A stretch of 64,000 nucleotides of DNA, taken from Amorphoplanes friuliensis DSM 7358 (GTDB lineage: Bacteria; Actinomycetota; Actinomycetes; Mycobacteriales; Micromonosporaceae). The stretch is taken from contig NC_022657.1 in assembly GCF_000494755.1 (NCBI RefSeq), positions 8,400,001 to 8,464,000 of the forward strand, given 5' to 3'. Below, piece after piece: positions 16,471 to 24,567 of the stretch (position 1 is its first letter; each line of letters opens with the position of its first letter). The notes beneath the pieces are model-generated. The model had not been told where the DNA came from and did no database searches. It saw only the letters and a list, made by a program, of their open reading frames with translations. The position numbers were made by a program, and so were the translations under genes.

Positions 16471-17195
16471 CAACCGAGCTCCCGCGGGCCGTCGGCCGTC
16501 AGCGCGTGCTCGACGTACGCGGCCGTTCCGCCGATCAGGTCGAGCACGTGCCGGGCGACCTGCTGCGGGGTCAGCACGGGCAGGTCCGCGGTGGGGCCTT
16601 GACGGGCCGCGTACGCCGCGACGGCCGCCGCCCCGAACTCGGTCGCCGGGGTGAGCTGGGGGAACACGGTGGCGAAGCGCAGGCCGAGATCGCGGCGCTC
16701 CGACTCGGCCGCCGCGTAGGTGCTGATGAACTTGACGCCGGTCTTGGCGGCCGCGTACCCGCCGCTGACCGGGGAGCCTCGCAGTGCCGCGCCACTCGAC
16801 ATTGCTACCACGATGCTGCCCTTCGCGAGCGGCAGCCGCAGTGCGGCCCGCGTCCACTCGAACGCGTGCCGGGTGTCGACCGACCAGTTCTCGCTGAACT
16901 CCGCCCAGGTCAGCTCGTCGACCGGCCCCATCGGCGGCACGACCCCGGCGTTGAGGACGAGCACCGTCGGCCGGTGCCCGGTCAGCACCTCGACGGCCAG
17001 GGACTCGTCGGCCGCATCCGCAGCGATCGGGACGAAGGCCGGGCCGAGGCGGTCCTGGAGTTCGTGCAGGGGATCCGGTTTGCGGGCGATGCCGACCACC
17101 CGCGCCCCGGCCGTGACGAGTGCGGTGCTGATCTCCCGGCCGAAGCCGCGGCTGGCGCCGGTCACAACGGCGGTGGTGCCCTCGAGGTCTGTCAT
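16470..17195 (-). CDS. Short-chain dehydrogenase/reductase
   Basis: A 241-residue SDR. TGASRGFGRE at residues 12-21 binds the nicotinamide cofactor, NAG at LVLNAGVV, and the catalytic Ser/Tyr/Lys are present as AMSSGAA and GYAAAKTG. Start ATG 17195 is preceded by a 73-bp region shared with a divergent ArsR gene. Its stop overlaps the start of the sigma factor gene, giving an SDR-sigma operon; a second sigma/SDR pair occurs at 23777-25509. Confidence 0.85.
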   Translation of the reverse strand: MTDLEGTTAVVTGASRGFGREISTALVTAGARVVGIARKPDPLHELQDRLGPAFVPIAADAADESLAVEVLTGHRPTVLVLNAGVVPPMGPVDELTWAEFSENWSVDTRHAFEWTRAALRLPLAKGSIVVAMSSGAALRGSPVSGGYAAAKTGVKFISTYAAAESERRDLGLRFATVFPQLTPATEFGAAAVAAYAARQGPTADLPVLTPQQVARHVLDLIGGTAAYVEHALTADGPRELG

Positions 17196-17231
17196 GGGGA
17201 TAAGACCGGCCGGCCGCGCCGATTTCATCGC

Positions 17232-17261
17232 TTGACGTGTCGGAGATTTCCGACGCATCAT
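17232..17261 (+). promoter_or_regulatory. Promoter and dyad upstream of the ArsR-type gene
   Basis: TCGGA-GATT-TCCGA (17240-17253) is a perfect short inverted repeat. It lies between a -35-like TTGACG (17232-17237) and a -10-like CATCAT (17256-17261), 18 bp apart, just before the ArsR start at 17268. Binding of the ArsR dimer there would block the polymerase, so autorepression is plausible. Confidence 0.5.
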
Positions 17262-17267
17262 GGAGCC

Positions 17268-17582
17268 ATGCCTGAAGCCGATGTTTTTGCGGTGCTCGCC
17301 AACCCCGTCCGCCGGCAGTTGCTGGTGGCGCTGCGGGACGGCCCCCGGGCGGCAGGCGACCTGGCCGGGAGCTTCGCGCTCAGCCGGCCCGCCGTCTCCG
17401 AGCATCTCGCCGTGCTGCGGCACGCCCGGCTCGTCCGCGAGGAGCCCCGCGGCCGGCACCGCTACTACCACCTGGCCGCCGAGCCCCTGGCCGACGTGCA
17501 GGAGTGGCTGAACCCGTTCCAGCGCTACTGGCGCGAGCGTCTCACCGCGCTGAAGGACCTCGTCGAAGGAGACGACCTGTGA
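17268..17582 (+). CDS. ArsR/SmtB-family repressor
   Basis: A 104-residue winged-helix protein: VLANPVRRQLLVALRDGPRA, recognition helix SRPAVSEHLAVLRHARLV and a wing EEPRGRHRYYHL. There are no cysteines or His clusters for metal binding, so it belongs to the non-metal ArsR group often coupled to SRPBCC proteins. Its stop overlaps the start of such a gene (GTGA). Confidence 0.9.
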   Translation: MPEADVFAVLANPVRRQLLVALRDGPRAAGDLAGSFALSRPAVSEHLAVLRHARLVREEPRGRHRYYHLAAEPLADVQEWLNPFQRYWRERLTALKDLVEGDDL

Positions 17583-17959
17583 CCGACATCGAGATCGACC
17601 AGTTCATCGCCCGGGAGCCCGCCGCCGTCTGGCGCGCGCTGACCGAGCCCGAGTTGCTCGCCCGCTGGTGGGCGACCGGCGACATCAAGCCGGTGGTCGG
17701 CCACCGGTTCACCCTCGACATGGGCTCGTGGGGGCAGCAGCCGTGCGAGGTGCTCGAGGTCGAGGAAGGACGGTTGCTGAGCTTCACCTTCGCCGAGGGA
17801 TCGCTCGACACCACGATCACCTGGCGGCTCGAGCCCGAGGGCGCCGGCACGCGGCTCTTCCTGCGGCATGCGGGTTTCGCCGCGGACAGCCCCGCGCTGA
17901 AGGGTATGGGCAACGGCTGGCCCGCGCTCATCAGGCGGATCGAGCCGGCCCTGGCGTGA
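17579..17959 (+). CDS. SRPBCC (AHSA1/START-like) domain protein
   Basis: A 126-residue single-domain protein with the helix-grip fold pattern of the AHSA1-like SRPBCC family (VWRALTEPELLARWW at the start, LLSFTFAEG in the middle, GTRLFLRHAGF and a long C-terminal helix). GTG 17579 overlaps the ArsR stop. ArsR-SRPBCC pairs are very common in actinomycetes; ligand unknown. Confidence 0.87.
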   Translation: MTDIEIDQFIAREPAAVWRALTEPELLARWWATGDIKPVVGHRFTLDMGSWGQQPCEVLEVEEGRLLSFTFAEGSLDTTITWRLEPEGAGTRLFLRHAGFAADSPALKGMGNGWPALIRRIEPALA

Positions 17960-18623
17960 CCACCGGGACCGACGAGATCAGGTCGGCCATCATCTGCACC
18001 GCCAGCTGAGGCGGATCGGGCGGCGCCGGGCAGCGGGCCACGATCCTGCGGTTCAGCGCGTCGAGGCGTTCGGGCAGCGCGGCCAGGAAGTCGTCCAGGT
18101 CGCGCTGCACCGGCCGCTTCGCGAAGGGCCGCAGCCAGCCGGCACCGCGAGTGGTCACGGTCAGCCGTGTGTCGCTGACGTCGACCCGGGCCCGGACGCC
18201 GGTCACGTCGTGGTGCACCGAAAAAGCCGTACGCGTGTGGTCGTCGGTCTCGAGCCTGATGGCGTACGTGTGCCAGGTCGTCGCGATCCGCCCGGTGGCG
18301 CGGGCCGCGGCGATGCGCCCGCGTTCCCACTCGCGGGCGGCCTCGGCGTCCGCGGCCTCGACGCGGGAGGCGACCCGGGCCTCCTCGGCCGTCGGCTCGG
18401 GCACGTGGTCCTCGCGCAGCATCAGCTGGTAGGCGACGCCGGGGCGGGGGTGCAGTCCGTCGACGACGCGCAGACCGTCGTGCGGCTTCCCGCTGACCGG
18501 GTGGAGCACCGCACCGTCGGCGAAGGTCAGCGCGCGCCACTGGTCGAGCAGCGCCGGGAGGGCGGCCCCGAACGGTCCCGGGTCGATCGCTGTCACGTCA
18601 GCCCGGCCGCCGAGTCGCACCAT
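17931..18623 (-). CDS. Hypothetical protein (about 230 aa)
   Basis: I do not recognise the family. From ATG 18623 the protein has 230 residues: an N-terminal beta-like part, a central acidic Ala/Glu/Arg-rich helix (EEARVASRVEAADAEAAREW), and a beta-rich second half (TWHTYAIRLETDDHTRTAFSV, RVDVSDTRLTVTT). An earlier ATG at 18689 would overlap the divergent methyltransferase start and is less likely. Soluble, no signal peptide. Its 3' end overlaps the SRPBCC gene by 29 bp tail-to-tail. Confidence 0.65.
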   Translation of the reverse strand: MVRLGGRADVTAIDPGPFGAALPALLDQWRALTFADGAVLHPVSGKPHDGLRVVDGLHPRPGVAYQLMLREDHVPEPTAEEARVASRVEAADAEAAREWERGRIAAARATGRIATTWHTYAIRLETDDHTRTAFSVHHDVTGVRARVDVSDTRLTVTTRGAGWLRPFAKRPVQRDLDDFLAALPERLDALNRRIVARCPAPPDPPQLAVQMMADLISSVPVVTPGPARSA

Positions 18624-18687
18624 GTCCGGATCGTAGACCGCACCTATCCCGCTCGCGCTCTGCGGAGCGGCCCGGTTACGGTCAGGC

Positions 18688-19428
18688 ATGCGTTCTCCAC
18701 GGTTGTACGAGCAGCTCGTCGGCGAGGCCGTGGGTGTGCCCATCACGGGCTGGGAATTCGCCTGGCTGGACGGCCGCGCGGTCGGTTCCGACCCGTCCTG
18801 GTCCTATCCGGAGCTGGCGCGCCCGCTGCTGCGCCGCGCCGGGAGTCTGCTCGACCTCGACACCGGCGGTGGTGAGTTGCTGGTCGAGCTCGCGCCGTTG
18901 CCGAAACACACGGTGGCGGTGGAGGGCTGGGCGCCGAACGTGCCCGTCGCCCGCGACCGTCTGACGCCGTACGGCGTGGAGGTCGTCACCGAGCTGCCGG
19001 GTGGCGAGGAGGAGTTCGACGTCGTGCTCAGCCGGCACGGGAGACTGCCCGCCGAGGACATCGCGCGTCTGCTCAAGCACGGTGGCACCCTGCTCAGCCA
19101 GCAGGTCGGGAGCGACGATCTGGCCGACCTCAACGCGGAGCTCGGCGCACCCCGGCCGTACGCGAGGAACTGGACCGCGACCGAGGCGACGGCGGCCCTG
19201 GAGACGGCCGGGCTGACGGTGACCGAGGTACGCGAGGAGCGGCCGTCGCTGACCTTCCACGACGTCGGCGCGCTCGTCTACCAGCTGCGGGCCGTGCCGT
19301 GGCAGATCCGGGACTTCACCGCGGAGCGTTACGACCGTGCCCTGCGCCGGATCGACGCGCTCATCCGCACCCAGGGGCACTACACGGTGACGGCACACCG
19401 GTTTCTCGTGCAGGCAACCCGCGGCTGA
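18688..19428 (+). CDS. Class I SAM-dependent methyltransferase
   Basis: A 246-residue protein with a Rossmann methyltransferase core. Motif I reads LLDLDTGGGELLVELA (residues about 54-69), motif II VAVEGWAPN, and FDVVLSRHGRLP for motif IV. The C-terminal part includes HDVGALVYQLRAVPW, typical of Methyltransf_11-like proteins of actinomycetes. It lies directly upstream of the egt operon, separated by 105 bp, and is probably a separate unit. Substrate unknown. Confidence 0.82.
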   Translation: MRSPRLYEQLVGEAVGVPITGWEFAWLDGRAVGSDPSWSYPELARPLLRRAGSLLDLDTGGGELLVELAPLPKHTVAVEGWAPNVPVARDRLTPYGVEVVTELPGGEEEFDVVLSRHGRLPAEDIARLLKHGGTLLSQQVGSDDLADLNAELGAPRPYARNWTATEATAALETAGLTVTEVREERPSLTFHDVGALVYQLRAVPWQIRDFTAERYDRALRRIDALIRTQGHYTVTAHRFLVQATRG

Positions 19429-19533
19429 CCGGGAACGTCAACGAATGGTCACAAATTGATTACCTTGACTCGGTGCGGAGGCGATCGTTTCTGAAGTAGT
19501 GTCCGGGATGGAACGACTACCCCGGGGAGGGAC

Positions 19534-20766
19534 ATGGCTACCCATAGTCGCGAAATACCCGATGACATCGTGCACCACGTCGCTCAGGCCGCCGATCACA
19601 TCTCGGGCATCTGCTTCAAGACCGGCCCACCGAGCCGGATCGGCGTCGAGCTGGAATGGACCGTCCATCGAGACGGGGCACCGGCGGCCTATGTCGAAGC
19701 CGCCGAGTTGCGCGAGGCCCTCGGCAGACACGCACCACCAGCACTAGGCAGCACCCACCCCGGTGATCCCCTTCCCGGTGGTGGCGCGGTGACCGTCGAG
19801 CCCGGCGGCCAGGTCGAGATCTCCTCGGCACCGGCCCACTCGCTCACCGAGTTGTACACCTCCCTCAGCACCGACCAGTCCCGGCTCAGCGCCCTGCTGG
19901 CCCGGTCCGGTCTGGTCCTCGGCGACAGCGGCCTCGATCCGCACCGGCCACCGAGACGCATCCTGAACACCCCGCGGTACGCCGCGATGCAGCGCCGTTT
20001 CGACGCCCAGGGCCGGCACGGCCACACCATGATGTGCAGCACCGCCGGCCTGCAGGTCTGTCTCGATGCCGGTCCCGCCGACCGATTACCCGCACGCTGG
20101 AACGCCCTGCACGAGGTCGGTCCCGCGCTGCTGGCGGCCTTCGCCACCTCCGGGCGGCACGCCGGCCGCGAGACCGGGTGGGCCTCCGCCCGCATGGCCA
20201 CCTGGTACGGCATAGAGCCGCGCCGCACCCGCCCGGTGACCACCTCCGGCGACCTGGCCACCGGCTGGGCCCGCTATGCGCTGGCCGCACCACTGCTCTG
20301 CGTCCGCAACGGCGCCGACCGGTGGGACGCACCACCGGGCGTCACCTTCGCCGACTGGATCGGCGGCGCGCTGCCCCGGCCGCCGGTGATCGACGACCTC
20401 GACTACCACCTCAGCACGCTCTTCCCACCGGTGCGCCCGCGCGGTTATCTCGAGGTCCGCTATCTCGACGCGCAACCCGGCGAGGAGTGGATCGCTCCGG
20501 TCGCCGTTCTGGCGGCCCTGCTCTCCGACGACACGATCACCGACGCGGCCCGGGCCCTGGCGGCCCCCACGGCCGGGCAGTGGGTGAGCGCCGCACGGCA
20601 CGGACTGGCCGACCCGGTCATCCGCGCCGGCGCCACCGACCTCCTCGACCTGGCCTGCCGTCACCTCGACAGCACCGGTCTGCCGAGCGGCGTGCGTGAC
20701 GTCGTGACCGACATCGTGGACCGGCGCCTGGTGCGCGCCGGCCTCAGGAAGGACCTGTCCCGATGA
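19534..20766 (+). CDS. egtA: Glutamate-cysteine ligase of ergothioneine synthesis
   Basis: Makes gamma-glutamylcysteine, the sulfur donor for EgtB. The 410-residue product belongs to the GCS2-type ligase group: SRIGVELEWTVHRDG (residues 30-44) holds the substrate Glu/metal site, PGGQVEISSAP follows, and RPRGYLEVRYLDAQPGEEW is the late signature. ATG 19534 has a GGGGAGGGAC site. The stop overlaps egtB by ATGA. The upstream 105 bp is visibly AT-richer than its surroundings and probably holds the operon promoter, but I could not define it. Confidence 0.92.
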   Translation: MATHSREIPDDIVHHVAQAADHISGICFKTGPPSRIGVELEWTVHRDGAPAAYVEAAELREALGRHAPPALGSTHPGDPLPGGGAVTVEPGGQVEISSAPAHSLTELYTSLSTDQSRLSALLARSGLVLGDSGLDPHRPPRRILNTPRYAAMQRRFDAQGRHGHTMMCSTAGLQVCLDAGPADRLPARWNALHEVGPALLAAFATSGRHAGRETGWASARMATWYGIEPRRTRPVTTSGDLATGWARYALAAPLLCVRNGADRWDAPPGVTFADWIGGALPRPPVIDDLDYHLSTLFPPVRPRGYLEVRYLDAQPGEEWIAPVAVLAALLSDDTITDAARALAAPTAGQWVSAARHGLADPVIRAGATDLLDLACRHLDSTGLPSGVRDVVTDIVDRRLVRAGLRKDLSR

Positions 20767-22067
20767 CCCAGGATCTCCGTCTCGCCGTGGCCGCCGAACT
20801 CGAGCGGGCCCGGGCGCGTACGGCCCTGCTGACCGACGCCGTCGACGACAACGATCTTGTCCGGCAGCACTCGCCCCTGATGTCGCCGCTGGTCTGGGAT
20901 CTCGCGCACGTCGGCAACCAGGAGGAGCTCTGGCTGGTCCGCGACGTCGGCGGCCGCGAGCCGGTACGCCGCGACATCGACGAGCTCTACGACGCTTTCA
21001 AGCACCCGCGAGGTGATCGCCCGGCGTTGCCGCTGCTGGGTCCGGCCGAGGCCCGCGCCTATGTCGGTCAGGTCCGGGACAAGGCCCTCGACGTCCTCGA
21101 CCGGGTACGCCTCGACGACGGCCCCCTGGTCGCCGACGGGTTCGCCTTCGGAATGATCGTGCAGCACGAGCAGCAGCACGACGAGACCATGCTCGCGACC
21201 CACCAGTTGCGCACCGGTGCGCCCGTGCTCGACGCCGTCCCGCCACCGCAGGCCCGCGTCGAGCTGCCGGAGGAGGTACTGGTCCCGGGTGGTGCGTTCA
21301 CGATGGGGACGGACACCGAGGCGTGGGCGCTGGACAACGAACGGCCCGCGCACACCGTGGAGGTGCCGGCGTTTTTCATCGACGCGGCGCCGGTGACCAA
21401 CGCCCGCTACGCGGAGTTCATCGCTGCCGGCGGCTACGACGATCAGCGCTGGTGGAGCGAGCGCGGCTGGGCGCATCGTCAGGCCGCCGGGCTCACGGCA
21501 CCCCAGCACTGGCAGCGTGACGGGGACGGCTGGGCGTGCACGAAGTTCGGGCGTACCGAAAAGATCGTGCCGGACGAGCCGGTGGTGCACGTCTGCTTCT
21601 TCGAGGCCGAGGCGTTCGCCGCGTGGGCGGGCCGGCGGCTGCCCACCGAGGCCGAGTGGGAGAAGGCTGCCCGTTTCGACCCGGCGACCGGCCGGTCCCG
21701 GCGCTTCCCGTGGGGTGACGACGCGCCGGAGGCCCGGCACGCCAACCTCGGGCAGCGGCATCTGTCACCGGCACCCGCCGGCGCCTATCCGGACGGCGCC
21801 TCACCGCTGGGTGTGCACCAGCTCATCGGTGACGTGTGGGAGTGGACCAGCTCGGGCTTCCACCCCTATCCGGGCTTCCGCGTCTTCCCGTACGAGGAGT
21901 ATTCGCAGGTCTTTTTCGGTGGTGACTACCGGGTGCTGCGCGGCGGCTCGTTCGGGACCGACGCGGCAGCCTGCCGTGGCACGTTCCGCAACTGGGACCA
22001 CCCGATCCGGCGGCAGATCTTCAGCGGGTTCCGCTGTGCCCGGGACGCCGGTCCCGAGCTGACCTGA
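20763..22067 (+). CDS. egtB: Hercynine oxygenase (sulfoxide synthase)
   Basis: Non-haem iron enzyme joining hercynine and gamma-glutamylcysteine as a sulfoxide. The 434-residue protein has an N-terminal DinB-like half with iron-ligand histidines (LAHVGNQEE; QHEQQHDETML near residues 136-146) and a C-terminal formylglycine-generating-enzyme fold (VPGGAFTMGTD; RLPTEAEWEKAARF; VLRGGSFGTD; FRNWDHPIRRQIFSGFR). Four-base overlap with egtA, and TGATG overlap with egtC. Confidence 0.94.
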   Translation: MTQDLRLAVAAELERARARTALLTDAVDDNDLVRQHSPLMSPLVWDLAHVGNQEELWLVRDVGGREPVRRDIDELYDAFKHPRGDRPALPLLGPAEARAYVGQVRDKALDVLDRVRLDDGPLVADGFAFGMIVQHEQQHDETMLATHQLRTGAPVLDAVPPPQARVELPEEVLVPGGAFTMGTDTEAWALDNERPAHTVEVPAFFIDAAPVTNARYAEFIAAGGYDDQRWWSERGWAHRQAAGLTAPQHWQRDGDGWACTKFGRTEKIVPDEPVVHVCFFEAEAFAAWAGRRLPTEAEWEKAARFDPATGRSRRFPWGDDAPEARHANLGQRHLSPAPAGAYPDGASPLGVHQLIGDVWEWTSSGFHPYPGFRVFPYEEYSQVFFGGDYRVLRGGSFGTDAAACRGTFRNWDHPIRRQIFSGFRCARDAGPELT

Positions 22068-22813
22068 TGTGCCGCCACCTGGCCTATCTCGGAGTTCCCG
22101 CACCGCTGTCCCACCTGTTGTTCGAGGCGCCGCACGCCCTCGTCCGGCAGTCGTGGGCGCCGCGTGACATGCGCGGCGGCGGCACCATCAACGCCGACGG
22201 TTTCGGCGTGGGCTGGTTCCCGGCGGACGGCGAGCCGGTGCGCTACCGCAGTGCGGCTCCGATGTGGTCGGACGCCGCACTGCCGGCGCTGGCCGCGCAC
22301 ACCAGCACGGGGTGCGTGCTCGCCGCGGTCCGGTCCGCGACGGCCGGCATGCCGGTCGTGGAGACGGCGGCAGCGCCGTTCGCGGAGGGACCGTGGCTGT
22401 TCAGCCACAACGGGGTCGTCGCGGGCTGGCCCGACTCGGTCACCGCGCTCGCCGGGCGCCTGCCCATCCGGGATCTGATCACCCTCGACGCCCCCACCGA
22501 CGCCGCACTGCTGTGGGCGCTGGTCCGCGACCGGCTCCGCGCGGGCGCCACCGCCGCCGAAGCCATCGGCGCGACGGTCGTGGAAGTTGCGGCCGCCGCA
22601 CCCGGCTCCCGGCTCAACCTGCTGCTGACCGACGGCCGGCAGATCGTCGCCAGCACCGCCGGCCACGCCCTGTCCGTCCGCACGGGCACCACGTCCGTGC
22701 TGGTCAGCTCCGAACCGCTCGACCCCGGCCCGGGCTGGGAAGCCGTGCCGGACGGCTCTCTGCTCGTCACCACGCCGTCCACGCTGGACATCACCGCACT
22801 AGGGAGATCATGA
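22067..22813 (+). CDS. egtC: Gamma-glutamyl hercynylcysteine sulfoxide hydrolase
   Basis: A 248-residue class II glutamine-amidotransferase-fold hydrolase that removes glutamate from the EgtB product. Cys2 (MCRHLAYLG) is the N-terminal nucleophile after Met removal; NADGFGVGWF and WLFSHNGVVAGW are the other Ntn-hydrolase motifs. Overlaps both neighbours and is clearly part of the operon. Confidence 0.94.
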   Translation: MCRHLAYLGVPAPLSHLLFEAPHALVRQSWAPRDMRGGGTINADGFGVGWFPADGEPVRYRSAAPMWSDAALPALAAHTSTGCVLAAVRSATAGMPVVETAAAPFAEGPWLFSHNGVVAGWPDSVTALAGRLPIRDLITLDAPTDAALLWALVRDRLRAGATAAEAIGATVVEVAAAAPGSRLNLLLTDGRQIVASTAGHALSVRTGTTSVLVSSEPLDPGPGWEAVPDGSLLVTTPSTLDITALGRS

Positions 22814-23775
22814 CCGCGCTGGAGATCCATCTCGACGACCAGGACCTCGCCCGCTCGCTGCGTACCGACGTGGTCACGGGCCTGACCGCCACACCCAAGT
22901 GGCTCCCGCCCAAGTGGTTCTACGACGCCCGGGGCAGCGACCTGTTCGAGGACATCACCCGCCTGCCCGAGTACTACCCGACGCGTACCGAACGGGCCAT
23001 CCTCACCGAGCGGGCCGCCGAGATCGCCCGGGTGACCGACGCCAAGGCCCTGGTCGAGCTCGGCTCCGGCTCGTCGGAGAAGACGTGCCTGCTGCTCGAC
23101 GCGCTGCTGGCGCACGGCACGCTCGGTGCTTTCACGCCGCTCGACGTCTCGTCCGCCGCGCTCGGCGAGGCCGTCGACAGGCTGACCGAGCGCTATCCCG
23201 GCCTCGCCGTCCGCGGTGTTGTCGGCGACCTCACCCGCCACCTCGCGCACATCCCGGACGGCGACAACCGGATGGTCGCGTTCCTCGGCGGCACGATCGG
23301 CAACCTGGTCCCGGACGAGCGGGCCGAGTTCCTGAGCAACCTGCGTGCCGCCCTCCGCCCCGGGGAGTGGCTGCTGCTCGGCACCGACCTGGTCAAGGAC
23401 CCGGCGATCGTGGTGCCGGCGTACGACGACGCGGCCGGGGTCACCGCCGACTTCAACCGCAACGTGCTGCGGGTGGTGAACCACCGCCTGGGTGCCGACT
23501 TCGACGTGGACGCGTTCGCCCACGTGGCGCTCTGGGACGCCGAGAACGAGTGGATCGAGATGCGGCTGCGGGCGACGACGGCCCAGCGGGTCCACATCCG
23601 CGATCTGGACCTGACCGTGGACTTCGCGGCCGGGGAGGAACTGCGCACCGAGATCTCCGCGAAGTTCCGCCGCGAGGGTCTGGAAGCCGAACTCGGCGCG
23701 GCCCGGTTTGCCCTGCGGCACTTCTGGACCGACCCCGCCGGCCTCTTCGCGGTCTCCCTCATCCAGGCGGACTGA
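22810..23775 (+). CDS. egtD: L-histidine N-alpha-methyltransferase
   Basis: Trimethylates histidine to hercynine with three SAM, the first committed ergothioneine step. The 321-residue product shows the EgtD signatures: KWFYDARGSDLFEDITRLPEYY, the SAM-binding LVELGSGSSEKT and MVAFLGGTIGNLVP, and RLRATTAQRVHI. ATG 22810 overlaps the egtC stop (ATGA). No egtE (the PLP beta-lyase) follows; a convergent SDR gene begins at once. Confidence 0.94.
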   Translation: MTALEIHLDDQDLARSLRTDVVTGLTATPKWLPPKWFYDARGSDLFEDITRLPEYYPTRTERAILTERAAEIARVTDAKALVELGSGSSEKTCLLLDALLAHGTLGAFTPLDVSSAALGEAVDRLTERYPGLAVRGVVGDLTRHLAHIPDGDNRMVAFLGGTIGNLVPDERAEFLSNLRAALRPGEWLLLGTDLVKDPAIVVPAYDDAAGVTADFNRNVLRVVNHRLGADFDVDAFAHVALWDAENEWIEMRLRATTAQRVHIRDLDLTVDFAAGEELRTEISAKFRREGLEAELGAARFALRHFWTDPAGLFAVSLIQAD

Positions 23776-23776
23776 A

Positions 23777-24511
23777 TCAGTCGAGCACTGCGCCGCAGGT
23801 CATGTTCAACGCGGCGCCGGTGATCGTCCGAGCCCAGTCCGAGGCGGCAAAAACCGCCACGTGACCGACGTCTTCGAGGGTCGCCGTGCGGCCGAGGAGG
23901 GTCTGCTTCGTCAGGTCCGCCTCGATCGCCGCGCGGCCCTCGAAGGCCTCGGGGATCGCCTCGGGCACCCCACCGGTCTGCAACGTGATCACGCGGATGC
24001 CGTGCTCACCCAGCTCCACGGCGAGCTGCCGGCGCATCGCCTCGATCGCGTCGAAGCCGGTCTGCAGGCCGCCGAGCAGATAGTTGTGCTGAGCGGTCCG
24101 GTCGCCCGACCCGCCGAAGGTCAGGATCACACCGGACCGCTGCACCCTCATGTGCCGGGCGGCGGCGCGGGCGGTCAGAAACTTCGAGCGTACGGACGTG
24201 ACGACCGGGGCGAGGTAGTCGTCGAGCGGCATGTCGGCCATCGGGGTGCCCTGCACGTCGTCGTCCGCGATCACGTTCACCGAGATGTCGATGCTCCCCG
24301 CCTCAGCAGCCACGGCATCGGCATGGTCGTCGACCGCACGCTCGTCCAGCGCGTCGACCACGGCGAACTCCAGGCCGACCTTCTCGAGGGTCTCGCGGGT
24401 GCGTCCGGCCAGGAAGACCCGGGCGCCCTGGGCTGCGTACGCCCGGGCGATCGCACTCCCGATCGATCCGGCGCCGCCGTAGATGATCGCGTTCCTGCCG
24501 TCGAGCAGCAT
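23777..24511 (-). CDS. Atypical SDR lacking the YxxxK pair
   Basis: A 244-residue Rossmann protein with the SDR cofactor loop YGGAGSIGSAIARAYAAQG and AGRTRE, and the C-terminal GAALNMTCGAVLD. Where YxxxK should stand the sequence reads HNYLLGGLQTGFDAIE: no lysine lies four residues after the tyrosine. It may be an NAD(P)-binding sensor or use different chemistry. It sits 56 bp downstream of a sigma factor gene on the same strand and is probably co-transcribed with it. Confidence 0.8.
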   Translation of the reverse strand: MLLDGRNAIIYGGAGSIGSAIARAYAAQGARVFLAGRTRETLEKVGLEFAVVDALDERAVDDHADAVAAEAGSIDISVNVIADDDVQGTPMADMPLDDYLAPVVTSVRSKFLTARAAARHMRVQRSGVILTFGGSGDRTAQHNYLLGGLQTGFDAIEAMRRQLAVELGEHGIRVITLQTGGVPEAIPEAFEGRAAIEADLTKQTLLGRTATLEDVGHVAVFAASDWARTITGAALNMTCGAVLD

Positions 24512-24567
24512 GACTTCTCCTTCGGGTTGCGGCTGTCACCCCCTACAACCCGGCCCGCGGCCCGAAC

